DNA of 64,000 bases from assembly GCA_023213395.1 (NCBI GenBank), contig CM041465.1:144653741-144717740 (forward strand). The letters are read 5' to 3'. Position 1 is the first letter of the stretch. Each line of letters starts with the position of its first letter. The position numbers were made by a program, and so were the translations under genes. Below are positions 47,838-58,760 of this stretch, one piece after another. Origin of the DNA: Cycas panzhihuaensis (taxonomy: Eukaryota; Cycadophyta). The notes under the pieces were generated by a model. That model ran no database searches. It worked only from the letters and a program-made list of their open reading frames with translations, and was not told the origin of the DNA.

Positions 47838-49600
47838 TTAGATATGATCTCTCTCCCTCTCCACTCCTTGAAGCCTCTCCTCCAGCATGACTATCCTGAT
47901 GTAGCTCTCTGCATCGCCACCTATTGATCCTCTACCCTGAGCCTCTAATGCCTGGACCTGGCATCGTAAAGTGTCCCTCTCCTTGACCTCCTCATCCCTC
48001 TTCACGTAGATCGCATCCAGCTTCCCTTGTAGTTGTCCTATCCTCGCCTGATGCTCTTGGGACTCCTCTACCCACATATCCCTAGCTTTGATCAATAGGG
48101 CAAATGCTGCTATATGTGACCCTACCGATCGAGGCTCCTTTCCAGCCTGGATGGGAGGTTGTCCCTCTGCATAGATTTGAGGGAATATCTCCCAGGCTAT
48201 CACCTCTACCATCCTCACTATCTCTACTGTTCTTGTCAAATCACACACCATGTGTTAGTATATGTATCCATATATTAAAATCTCAAAACCAAATCAAAGC
48301 AAACTACCTAAGTGCTTAGTGGTCGGAAGATGTCAAGAAAGGGTAGTGTCTCACCTACTATGATGACTAACTCCTTGACTCAGATGACCACCTCCTCCAC
48401 GAGACCTCCCTCGGCTACTGGTACCTCCTCCTCAGCCTCTGGTACCACCTCACCTACCTCCTGGCCTATTAGGACGTCTCCTCCCCCCTCTGCTGCCACT
48501 GCTGCCAGAGCTTTGCCTACTACCCTCAATCTTCATGCTAGTGTGCAGGGTGGCCTACCTCCTCCAATAGCTCCTAAAGGACCTGCCTCATCTCCTGTAG
48601 CTCTTGAAGGACTTGCCTCACCTCCCGCAGCTCCTGAGGGACCTGCCTCACCTCTTGCAGCTCTTGATAAACCTGCTGCTCCTCCTATGATTCTTGGTAG
48701 ACCTGTCGCTCCTCCTGCTGTTCTTGATGGGCCTGCCCCATTGCCTCCATCTCTAAGACCGCTACCTAGCCCTTTTGCCTCATCGTTGCTATCCCAACAT
48801 ACTCCTTTATATGGGTCCACCGTGTAGTCCGCTAGAGTGAGGAGGTCTAGCAACATTGCCTCTATTAATTGCCTTACATGTGCTTGGTCCTCGATCCCTT
48901 TAAACTGAGTCTGCCACCTGTGCACCATAGGGGCTCGTGCTGAGATATGGTGAGGCCCTCCTAGTGGTTCAACTGCCCCAAAATAATTGAAGAACTAATA
49001 CTGCAGTAAGGTACAATATGAGAATCCAACTCTGATAGCATATAGTTGTGCGATCATGTTCACCGCTATCAGGGCAGCCTAATCTAGTCTCTCTCTTACC
49101 TCACACCTCCTAATAGTGTCCATCCACCCGTTGGGTATGTCCCTGTAATTTTGTTTCTAGTAAATCTAGAACAAAATGTCTAATATGATAAGCTTCCTTA
49201 CCCGAGGAATCTATGACATCACCATCGTCTACACCGACACTCCCTGTCAGTCTCACCTGCCCTGGCCAGTGAAGTATATGGTCACCTCCGTGTGAGCAGC
49301 ATCTATGCTGGGTAATGTGCCCAACGATGTTGGCACTTCTCCTGCTGGTACTCCTAGGATCCTCTTGATATCTCCTGGTGTAATAGTGATGTCTCCCACC
49401 TAGAGAAGGTGGAAGACATGCCGCCTGCAATCCCAATGGGAGACTATATCCACTAGGAGATGCTGATCTAATGTGTACTATAAGGTCCTGATGATCATCA
49501 ACAACCTGCAGCGTCCCAGTGTTCACCTGTCACCTCGTGACATCATCTCTATAAAGCTCATCATGGCAACTCTGATGTTCTCACGGTTATCCACTGTGAT
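47838..49600 (-). pseudogene. Antisense plant mobile domain (PMD) reading frame
   Basis: Minus-strand coding remnant. At about 49430-49330 it reads W-x4-HVFHLL, stop, VGDITITPGDIKRILGVPAGEVP, the signature of the PMD (aminotransferase-like plant mobile domain; the family reads W-x-x-E-x-x-TFHL-x-x-GE-x-T-x-T-x-x-DV-x-x-LLGLP). Downstream on the minus strand come a frameshift near 49260, helical sequence (HRWQTQFKGIEDQ at about 48925), a Gly/Ala/Ser-rich repeat (48560-48745) and an open 137-codon stretch (48251-47838) ending in a charged coiled coil (EERLQGVERERDHI). PMD proteins occur in transposons and as host factors (MAIN/MAIL1) linked to silencing; what the domain does in transposons is not settled. 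Several stops and frameshifts: inactive. Confidence 0.72.
48560..48745. repeat. ~30-bp imperfect tandem repeats in the PMD frame
   Basis: About six degenerate repeats built around CTCCTGxxGGACCTGCCTCA on the plus strand. On the minus strand they encode a Gly/Ala/Ser-rich linker (GEAGPSGAAG and variants) between the PMD and the coiled coil. Confidence 0.8.
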
Positions 49601-50531
49601 AACTACCTACAAAACCACCTAAAAGTCAGTCCTAATACACTCCATATCATACCTAGCTCCCCTCAGGTTGCCTCATGCCCCTTCAGGCTAAGCCTGGCAC
49701 CTTCTCAGGCCCTCTTTCTTCTTTTTTCTCTCTATCTCTCTACTGCACGTCAAACTATGCGGCACTGTAGAGTTTGAAATGGGTTCCACTAAGATTTTAG
49801 CATTGTTTCAGTGGCCTCGCGACAAACTTTGCAGCACCGTGATCTTTACTACGGGGCCCTTGGTGCCCCTAATAAAAAGGGGGGAATACCCTAAAAATCC
49901 TAATTTTTTATCCTAGTGGGCCAAGGTTGGGCCCATTGGGACTAGGGCTACCTAATGCCCTAGTCCTCTCCCTCTCTGGGCCCTAATTGGGCTCTAGGGG
50001 GTCCCAAATCACCTTTAAGGGGTCAAAAACAACTTTAAAAAACTTAAAAAACCATCAAATTCAATTGATGAAATGGAAAAGGTAAGGGGCGATCCACTCA
50101 CTAGATCTAGCATGGCCATTTCCATCTCGTCGTTTTGGTCATATTGACTATCTCTACTCCTCGATCCAATGGTCAGATCTCTCGTTGCATGCTTCTAAAG
50201 TCAAACAGCGCTCCGTTACGTAAAGGAAAGGGCTCCAGATCGATTGTGAGCCCATGAAAACGAACTTTGTTTTTGCCCTCCTTCCTTTATATACGCAGGG
50301 GCCCCAACAGACACTTTCTTCTTTTCTCTTATTGTGATAACTCCTACAACCATCTTTTTATCTGCATTATTTTTTCTTCTGGGTCTGCCCCCTATTTCAC
50401 CTTTATGGCCTCCCTTTCAAGCCTCTTTGGTACATTTATGACGACCCCTTCAGTCTCTCATAGACCCCTTCTGTTTCGATTTTCGTTTTAATTTTCATAC
50501 CACTTTAAAACATCCTCATGTTTATACTCCT
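49601..50531. other. Spacer of Tat element between antisense PMD and second RNase H
   Basis: About 930 bp. It includes the likely promoter side of the antisense frame but I cannot identify promoter motifs. A polypyrimidine-rich stretch with repeated CCTAATGCCCTAG-like words lies at about 49915-50000. Confidence 0.5.
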
Positions 50532-50882
50532 TTGGCTCTGTTCGCTGCTTTGGATCCGTTTTTATTATCCATTCGAGCCTTAGGGGCTCCCAAAGGAAGC
50601 ACCTCCTTTATTGTGGACCTCACCTTAGGCCTTTTAACGACCTTTGGGGCCCTAAAGGGTTTTTTTTTTTTTTGGGCCATCGTTTCCTTCCTTTCCATTG
50701 GATCGGTCCCCTCACCCCTGAGTGGTCTCTTTTTAGGACCCTCTTATCTTTCACAATCCTTAGTCATAGCCTTTCAAGTGTTTCATGGTCCTATCACTAC
50801 CTCTTGTTCTTTCTCTCTACTTATCGACCCCGTCGTCACTATTCTTCCCTTGCCATTCAACAAAGACCTTCATCTTCTCACT

Positions 50883-51275
50883 ATGGCATTACTCATCTTC
50901 ACCGACGGTGGATTTTGTGGCAATCCAGGCCCTTCCACCACCGTGTAGATCCTTCATGACTCCTCTGGGTATGGCTACATGCATTCTAGAGTCTTCTTTC
51001 TCAAAGCCACCAATAACGAAGCTGAATACTTAGCTATTATTAAAGCCCTTACCAATGCCCTATATTTTTACCATGGTCCCATCGTCCTGCTTTGTGACTC
51101 TCAGGTTGTCATGTCGTATATTACCTAGATTTACTACGTACGTTGCCCACACCTGAGAGCCCTCGCATTGACCATTAGGTCCCTCTTGTCTCATTTCTCT
51201 TCCGTAGACATGTGGCACATCTCTCGAGACCAAAATGTTGAGGTAAACAACCTTATTTATCTCATCCTTGAGTGA
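50883..51275 (+). pseudogene. Second RNase H domain, displaced to the 3' end of the Tat element
   Basis: Frame starting MALLIFTDGG with RNase H features: D in FTDGGFCGNPGPS, E in TNNEAEYLAIIKAL, D in VLLCDSQVVMSYI and the C-terminal motif HISRDQNVEVNNL, where the last acidic residue of the family (EN-x-x-AD) reads N. Two TAG stops at about 50946 and 51135 (both one transition from TGG). The same frame is open upstream to 50532 but that part is hydrophobic and unrecognised. Tat elements commonly carry an additional archaeal-type RNase H between gypsy RNase H and integrase; here that slot is empty and the domain sits about 4 kb after integrase, just before the 3' LTR. A LINE-derived RNase H is the alternative. 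Confidence 0.8.
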
Positions 51276-51789
51276 CGTCTCCCTCTCCTTAATGGTCCCC
51301 CTTGAGGAACCTCTTGGGTGGCCCAAGCACCTCGGGTTCTAAGTTCGTCCCATCTTCTACCTTGCGATCTGTTCGAACCTCTGAAAGTTGGCCGCTAATG
51401 AGGTTAAACTATGGTGACCACTAGGTTTGTTCCCTTTACTCTATCCTTCATACCACCCCCAGTATGAAGTTCCTATCACTTTAACTTTCATATATACATA
51501 TTTTTTATTCATAGCATTTGGTCATATATGTTCGTGATCGTCACCAGTAGTTATCTTGCATATGTGTAATGGGGGCATCCCCCTCATCCACCTTCTCTCT
51601 CATTAGACTTTAAGGCGATGCATAGGCAGCCCTTGTGCCATCCCACTCTTCTCCTTGTCCACGCATTCTGCCATGACACTTGCCACTACCCTTGGTTGAT
51701 AACACTATTATATTTATTGTGTGTTACTAACATTTGTGTTGCCAGCATTCGTCATTGCATTATGCTTCCAAGTAATGAGGCTCTACTGC
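51276..51789. other. 3' untranslated part of Tat element
   Basis: About 510 bp between the second RNase H and the polypurine tract, no gene seen. Confidence 0.55.
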
Positions 51790-51800
51790 TAAGGGGGTAG
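51790..51800 (+). other. Polypurine tract of Tat element
   Basis: TAAGGGGGTAG directly before the TG that starts the LTR homology. It supports the plus orientation. Confidence 0.7.
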
Positions 51801-52666
51801 TGCTTCTTAGCTACCGGGAATAGGCATGGGCGACTCGACTCATGTAAGTTCAAGTATGCTTCTACCCCTACTCTTGTCAGTTCCAGAAAGGGTTGATCGA
51901 GGCACTTTACCTGCATTACATTTCGATTAATTAATTGCATGATCGCTATGCATTGTTTGTCTATTCATATTACATTTTGATACTCAGTCTATGACGATCC
52001 AGGATACACATCCCATGGCACTCCACAACCTTCCGCTGTGTCTCCATGATGTCCCCAAGCATCGCTGGCTCCTGTAGCCCTTATCGCATCATTTATTGGT
52101 ACGGCATAACCCCTAGCACCTTGCCTAGGCCTGATCGTCGCCCTGCGTACACCTTTTGTCACTCTTTGGGGGTCTTTGGTCATTATTTCCTACTTGTTGT
52201 GGTCCCTCTAGGTCCCATAACCTCCTTGCTACCTGGATACTGCAACATGCTCCTTAGGGTCTAGGATTCCCCCCTTTGAGGAGCTTTCAGGCTCCTCTAC
52301 TTTCATTTTTCTCTTGATTTTAGCTGTACTATTGTAAACTTCGTAGTACCACTGCAAACTTTATAGTACCGTTAAGTTTATCGTGGGGCGACTACTCATA
52401 ACTCTTTTTCTTAACTGGCCACGGTTAATTTTGCATTAATTACGAAATTACCACACGGTAGTGGGTTGATTCCTACCCAGGGCAAACCCTAATTGCTCGT
52501 TGAGCCAAGGTTGGGTTTAAAAACCCAAAATTCACTTCATTTTGCCTCTCTCTCATTTATTTTTCTCTCATCTCTTCTCTAAAAATTTTAAAATAGGTCT
52601 CAACTCAACTGTAATAACTCTACCTTCTAGCTATTAGCCCCTACAACTCAAGAAACATAGATTGCA
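51801..52666 (+). repeat. 3' LTR of Tat element
   Basis: Starts TGCTTCTTAGCTACCGGG; homologous to the solo LTRs at 12402-13275 and 34323-35190. The end is set where the homology stops (ATTGCA). It contains the same short tandem words (GTAAACTTCGTAGTACC and variants at about 52334-52380). The exact end is uncertain by some tens of bases. Confidence 0.7.
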
Positions 52667-53462
52667 TGTCTATAGCAGGGTTGGCTTAAGCAAATTCATA
52701 GTTTAAGTGTCCCACCAAGCTCCGAGCATTATCTTCCTCCCAGGTTTCACTCCTTTTCCACCACACTGTAGGGGTTTTATCTGGCAACCCCAAAGGAATT
52801 CTCTCACTGACCTGGTCTACCAAGTAGATCTGCCATAGATCTACCCTTACCAGATATTTTCATAGTTGTTTTCACCTCTCTTTTGCACAACATAAGTGTT
52901 TTTTCCTATTAATATTTCTTATAAGAAGTTTCCCTTCTCTTTTCTATGGTGTTGGGGGGCAAACCCTCCCTCTAGCTTGCCTGTACACTTTCTTCTCTTA
53001 GTTTTCTTTGGATCTTCTTAAGGAGGCAACAAGAAAAGAGGTGCATAGAGAGTGAAAGGATTCTAAGGCAGGGTTTTTCACCCACATGCCTTCTCCTTAA
53101 GGGTAGCCCCCTTCTCTCCTTCCTTTTTCCTCTTCTATACGTTCCTTATTTACCCGAAAAACCATTGAGGTGGGGATTTCTACTGGTTGCAATGTAGGGA
53201 ACCCCTTACTGCGTTCACAACCAACCATCAAGGATCATATATAGCCAGGATTTTAGCCCTAATTCATACCCCTTTGTATTTTGGAGTTAACCCTTTCAAA
53301 AACTTGCAAAAGTTGCACTCTTCAACTTTTGCTACTTTCGTGCTACCCCCGGCTCACTTGCAAAAAAAATTATTTTGCACTTGTTATTGGGTTGTATTTC
53401 TCCTCTTATCTACAACTTGGGTGTTTGGGGTACGTGTGGAGTATATAGATTGGGAGGGTTAG
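52667..53462. other. Unassigned sequence left of the copia element
   Basis: About 800 bp, no gene recognised. It would have been continuous with 58761 onward before the copia insertion. It could be part of a longer LTR or leader, with TTTTAGCCCTAATTC-like words common in LTR R/U5 regions. Confidence 0.45.
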
Positions 53463-54095
53463 TGTTGAGAATAGAAGGTCCAACCCTCTAACAGCCACCA
53501 AGATCTATTACTTTCTTATAACTAGTTACAAAAATGGAAACATAAAATTACATGCAAGTTCTAAAATAAGAGATTATACAGTAACAAGATAATGAAAGCC
53601 AAACATCACATGTACACCCAATATAATGTGGTAAAACCCTAGTAGTATGCTAGGGAAACATCCACATAGAAAAGGTATCGATCTTTATTGCTGCAGAATG
53701 GAGAAATAGTACATCACAGATATAGAGTGCTCTCTGGAACAATAATCAGCCGCCGCCCTCTTCACTGTACATTGCATAGTATTATAACATGATAAGAAAA
53801 AGCCCTAAAATGGGCTACATGAGAGGACATCCAAGACCTAAATCTCAACCGTAGAATCTAGGATATTTGTATTGAATGACCCTTATTCTCTTTACACTTT
53901 AATAAGGTTTACATGGTCAATTTTTTAGGTTAGGGGCTATTGCCCCCAAACCCCCTCCTACGGGCGCCCACAGCCCCTCAAGATTACCCAACCAAGGGGC
54001 TCGCCTTGGAACCCCGCAAGAAAGATTTGGGGGGGAAACCGTGCCGAAAACATGCCATAATTTTAGGCCTATAATTGTTGTCACAATACCCAACA
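53463..54095 (-). repeat. 3' LTR of copia element
   Basis: 633 bp; the polypurine tract on the minus strand (CAAGGTGGAGAT) lies just inside at 54096-54107. Confidence 0.93.
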
Positions 54096-54151
54096 ATCTC
54101 CACCTTGACAACAATTACCTGCTACCTTTCCTGGATCCTTCATCATCTTTT

Positions 54152-55597
54152 CTACAAGCCAAGAGAAGTCAAACACCATTTGAACTTCTCTAATGGTACT
54201 GGTTTTGTGAATATATCAGCACAATTTTGATTGGTGTGAATCTTCTCAAGTGCCACTCCACCTGCTTTCACAACCTGTCTAACAAAATGGTACTTAACAA
54301 TAATATGCTTTGTTCTACTATGATAAGCTGGATTCTTGGCTAGGTAAATGGCACTTTGATTGTTACAAAATACCTTTACATTTTCCTGTCTCCTTCCAAG
54401 CTCAACCAATAGACCTTGTAACCCGATTACTTCTTTACAAGCATGTGCTATAGTAATATATTCAGCTTTTGTGGTTGACAGTGTAATTGTGCTCTACAAT
54501 TTGGACATCCAACTAACTGGACCATTTGTAAGAGTGAAAACATAACCTGAAGTAGACCTTCTTTTGTCTAAATCTCCTACAAAATCTGAATCGACGTATC
54601 CACAAACCTGATTACCTGTACCTCCAAAGGTGATGCAATAATCACTAGTGCCTCTCAAATACCGAAGCACCCATTTCACTGTAACCCAATGTTCCTTTCC
54701 TGGTTTTTCCATAAACCTGTTAACTACACCGACTGCATGTGAAATATCAGGTCTTGTACATACCATGGCATACATCAAACTTCCTACTGCATTGGCATAA
54801 GGCACACGAGACATATAAGCCTTTTCTTCTTCACTACTAGGACTCATATTAGATGAAAGCTTGAAGTGGGAAGCTAATGGGATACTCACTAGTTTCACAT
54901 TTACCATCCCAAACCTGGTTAGCACCTTCTCCACATATTTCTACTGTGATAACCATAGCTTACCACTTTTCCTGTCTCTATGTATATCTGTGCCTAAGAT
55001 TTGTTTTGTAGCTCCTAGATCCTTCATATCAAAAGTCCTAGCCAATTGAGCCTTTAGCTTATTGATTTCTACCATGCTCTTGCTTGCAACCAGCATGTCA
55101 TCAACATATAACACCAAGATAATGAATAAGCCATTATCCATAAATTTGAAGTAAACACAATGATCATACTCACTTCTTTTGAAATTTTGGCTCTCCATGA
55201 AGGCATCAAACTTCTTGTACCACTGCCTGGGTGATTGCTTCAGGCCATACAATGATTTCTTGAGCCTGCAAATAACTCTTTTCCTGCCATCTTGTACAAA
55301 CCCCTCTGGTTGATCCATATAGATCTCCTCATCTAAATCTCCATGTAGAAAAGTTATTTTTACATCTAACTGCTCCAACTCCAAATCGAGAGAAGCTACC
55401 AATGCTAACAGCACTCGAATTGAAACAAGTTTAACAACTGGTGAAAAGATCTCATGAAAGTCAATACCTGCTTTCTGAGTAAAGCCTTTTGCCACCAGTC
55501 GTGCCCTGTATTTATCAACCTTTCCATCAACATCCATTTTCTTTTTGAAAACCCACCTGCAACTAATAATCTTCCTGCCATGTGGAAGTTCTACCAA
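54152..55597 (-). pseudogene. Reverse transcriptase and RNase H of copia element
   Basis: One frame with two stops (about 54938 and 54494). RT (from 55597): ISCRWVFKKKMDVDGKVDKY, RLVAKGFTQKAGIDF, LDVKITFLHGDLDEEIYMDQP, LKKSLYGLKQSPRQWYKKFD and the catalytic LYVDDMLVAS. After the first stop: SLMYAMVCTRPDISHAVG, KWVLRYLRGTSD, GYVDSDFVGDLDKRRSTSGY. RNase H: D in YVDSDF, E in TTKAEYITIAHACKE, D missing or replaced in VFCNNQSAI where many relatives have CDNQSA, then TKHIIVKYHFVR. So one catalytic position reads N. Both stops look like CAG-to-TAG changes. The element needs this part to copy its RNA. Confidence 0.9.
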
Positions 55598-56830
55598 GTC
55601 TCATGAATGATTTTTCTTCAAGGCATCTATCTCTTCCTGCATAGCCCTTATCCACTTCTCTCCATGGATATCATCTACTACTTCCTGATAACATGTGGGC
55701 TCACTATCATTAGAAACTAAAGTAATAGAAATAGAAGGGCTGTACCTGTCAGGTGGATGACTAACTCATGTAGATCTTCTAATCATGGCGGAGGAGTATC
55801 CACATACTCCCGTGAATCTATCACGATTCATCTTCGAAAAGATCTTCATGCTCTTCTGATTCCATAGATGGCTACATTTCAAACTTAACTTGTTGATGTT
55901 CATCTTCCGCTCTGTTCATTTTAGCTTCTACATCGCCCCGATTTTACAAGGAGATTCATCAAATATGACATCTCTATTAATGGTGATTTTGTGGGCAGTA
56001 GGATCCCACAACCTGTATCCCTTCACACCATCCTTATCACCATAACCAACAAAGATATATCTCTTGGGTTTTGGGTCTAACTTTGAACGTTTACTTTTGT
56101 CAGTCCAGGCATAAGCATCACAACCAAAAACTTTTAAATTTGAATAATCACACGGATGTCCAGTCTATACCTCTTTAGGAATCTTACAATCTATTGCAAC
56201 TGATGGTGACCTATTTACTAGATAGCAAGCTGTTTGAACAGCTTCTGCCCACAATCCCTACTCCACTCCTGCATTACTTAGCATGCTTCTTGCTCTTTCC
56301 AAGAGTGTCCTATTCATACGCTCAACAATGCCATTTTGCTGTGGAGTATAGTTAGTGGTCTTGTGTCTTTCGATCCCAGCTTCTCTGTAATAGTTCTCAA
56401 ATTCCAAGGAGTTGAACTCACCTCCATTGTTAGTTCTTAAACATTTGATTGTCTTACCAGTACTGTTCTCAACTAAAGCCTTGAACTGCTTAAACACACT
56501 GAAAACTTTAGAATTCTTTTTCAAAAAATAGACCCATACCTTCCTAGGGTAATCATCTATAAATGTGACAAAATACAATGATCCTCCACAATATATTTTA
56601 GGGGCTGGTCCCCATACATCTGAATGTATGTAATCCAGAACGCCTTTACTAGTGTGACTCCATACTTTAAACCTGAGTCTATACTGTTTTCCAAAAACAC
56701 AATGTTTACAGAAAGTCAAATCTGAAAGCTGCAAGTTAGGAAGCAACTTACAGTTTATCAACACCTTAAGTCCTTTCTCACTCATGTGCCTAAGTCTTTG
56801 ATGCCATAGCTGAGTAGGATATTCTCGATC
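55598..56830 (-). pseudogene. Pre-integrase and integrase of copia element
   Basis: Reads QLWHQRLRHMSEKGL (GAG-pre-integrase zinc region: H-x3-H then CKHCVFGKQ), followed by the core: D in LDYIHSDVWGPA, D position in CLRTNNGGEF where the family has RTDNGGEF (D replaced by N), E in QQNGIVERMNRTLLE. So one of the three catalytic acids is changed. Open from 56785 to 56258, then stops at about 56258, 56169 and further on towards RT (GLWAEAVQTACYLVNRSPS continues the family). It is in the same frame as RT but not as gag: a frameshift lies near 56830. Confidence 0.85.
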
Positions 56831-58080
56831 TTTGTAGCTACTTGGCTGACATCTGTACTTTCCACTAAAATATAAAGATTTCCTCTCTTTAAGGCTTTTA
56901 TAACAACCAAGGCACCCTTTGACACCTTTAGGACTCCTTCATGACCTGTATGCTTAAAACCACCTGAATCTAATTTGCCTAAGGAAATCAGATTCCTTTT
57001 CAAATTAGGTACATGTCTAACCTCAGTTAATGTTCTGACTATCCCATCTATCATCTTAATTCTGATGCTACCAATGCCCACTGTCTTACAAGAAACTTCG
57101 TTTCTCATAAGCATAACACCACCATCAAGAGGTTGGTATGATGAGAACCAACTCTTGCATGGACATATGTGGTATGAAGCACCTGAATCTAATAACCAGT
57201 CATGGTGATAATGAGAAACATTACAAGCAACCAAGACATCATCATCCATACCTTGATTTGACTCCACCTGATTCGCCTCCTTGGCAGGATCTTCCTTTTT
57301 CTGAAACTTCTTCCTTTTGTAACAATCCTTCTTGAGGTGACCAGTCTTATTATAATGCCAACACCTGAGCTTACTCTTTTTGCTCTTTGACTTGGATCTC
57401 GATGTATCCCTGAAGTTTTGTCCTCTCTCAAACGTTTTACCCCTTACTGTCATGGCTTCTGGTGTGGAGGTTTTAAGACTAGACTTCCTTCGCACTTCTT
57501 CTATTAGCAAAGCACTCATAACAGAGTCATATTCTAATTCATCTGCAGTGCTAAAACTGATTGAGGTGACAATATTATCCTAGGATTCAGGTAATGAGCA
57601 TAACAGGGTAACTGCCTTATCTTCATCCTCAATTTTAACATCGATACTAGTCAACTGATAAATAAGAGTATTGAAAACATTTAAATGGTCAGTGATTTTT
57701 GTACCTTCCTTCATCCATAACAAGTATAGTTGCCTCTTCAGGTAGATTTGGTTCGTCATTGATTTGGTCATATACAGGCCTTCCAACCGGGTCCATAATC
57801 TTGCTGCCGTCTGCTCCCCTACGATGTTAAACAAAACTTCATCCGCCAAGCACAATCGTATTGTGCTAAGTGCCTTTTTGTCTAAATCATCCCATTCATC
57901 ATCGTCCATCCCCGCGGGTTTCTTCAATTTTCCTACAAGGGCTTTATACAAGCCCTGCTGTATAAGAATATCATATACTTTTAGCTTCCATAACTCAAAG
58001 TTGTTCTTGCCATTGAATTTCTTACCCTTGAACTTTGTACTCACTACTTTCACCATTTGGTATAGAAAATCTGACACCAA
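56782..58080 (-). pseudogene. gag and protease of copia element, single stop
   Basis: From 58080: gag (FNGKNNFELWKLKVYDILIQ, then RLWTRLEGLYMTKS and LKRQLYLLWMKEG), broken by one TAG at 57580-57582 where relatives have W in ESWDN. The same frame continues with the zinc knuckle CWHYNKTGHLKKDC (about 57360) and the protease with active site WLLDSGASYHICP (about 57195; D-S-G complete). The frame is lost near 56800 after YGIKDLGT. Apart from one nonsense change, gag-protease is open for about 430 codons. An upstream ATG context is in the family-typical place, about 45 bases after the primer site. Confidence 0.9.
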
Positions 58081-58113
58081 AAACCTTCACAAACTCGCTG
58101 CAAGAAAAAGAGT

Positions 58114-58126
58114 GGCTCTGATACCA
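58114..58126 (-). other. Primer-binding site of copia element
   Basis: On the minus strand, TGGTATCAGAGCC two bases inside the 5' LTR: initiator Met tRNA type. Confidence 0.9.
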
Positions 58127-58128
58127 CT

Positions 58129-58755
58129 TGTTGAGAATAGAAGGTCCAACCCTCTAACAGCCACCAAGATCTATTACTTTCTTACAACTAGTTACAGAAA
58201 TGGAAACATAAAATTACATGTAAGTTCTAAAATCAGAGATTCTACAGTAACAAGACAATGAAAGCCAAACATCACATGTACACCCGATATAACATGGTAA
58301 AACCCTAGCAGTGTGCTAGGGAAACATCCACACAGGAAAGGTATCGATCTTTATTACTGTAGAATGGAGAAATAGTACATCACAGATATAGAGTACTCTC
58401 TGGAACAACAATCAGCCGCCGCCCTCTTCACTGTACATTGCATAGCATTACAACATGATAAGAAAACGCCTTAAAACGGGCTATATGAGAGGACATCCAA
58501 GACCTAAATCTCAACTGTAGAATCTAGGGTATTTGTATTGAACGACCCTGATTCTCTTTACACTTTAATAGGGTTTACATGGTCAATTTTTTGGGTCAAG
58601 GGCTATCGCCCAAGCCCTCTCCCAATGGGTGTTCCACAGCCCACACCATTGCCAAGGGGCTCCCGCCTTGAACCCCCGAGAAAGATTAGGGGGGAAAACT
58701 GTGCCAAAAACATGTCATAATTTTAGGCCTATAATTGTTGTCACAATACCCAACA
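58129..58755 (-). repeat. 5' LTR of copia element
   Basis: 627 bp; carries the promoter for the minus-strand transcript by position. Followed on the right by target duplication GTTAG. Confidence 0.93.
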
Positions 58756-58760
58756 GTTAG

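Larger units (their letters stand above)
39949..52666 (+). mobile_element. Large Tat-lineage Ty3/gypsy element
   Basis: About 12.7 kb from probable primer site to 3' LTR end. Lineage is recognised from pol motifs: protease VVDNGSSVNAMPL and the integrase C-terminal signature YETEAVLPLEVEI, typical of Tat. Parts in order: Pro-rich gag, protease, RT, gypsy RNase H, integrase (all plus strand, one frame), antisense plant-mobile-domain frame, second RNase H (plus), polypurine tract, 3' LTR. A matching 5' LTR is not found in the window. The coding parts carry many stops, so the element is dead. Confidence 0.88.
53463..58755 (-). mobile_element. Complete Tork/TNT1-like Ty1/copia element
   Basis: 5,293 bp on the minus strand, LTRs 53463-54095 (633 bp) and 58129-58755 (627 bp), both TGTTGAGAAT...CCCAACA on plus. 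Target duplication GTTAG at 53458-53462 and 58756-58760. Order on the minus strand: gag, protease, integrase, RT, RNase H, the copia order. The LTRs differ in length and at many positions in their G/C-rich part (about 53940-54030 versus 58595-58690), so this insertion is much older than the gypsy at 13937. Protein motifs fit the Tork (TNT1-94-like) lineage. Confidence 0.95.

Noticed and set aside
48312-48827. Pro/Ala/Ser-rich plus-strand frame as a secreted or cell-wall protein
   Set aside because: It is the complement of the repeat linker in the antisense PMD frame; no signal peptide and no other support.
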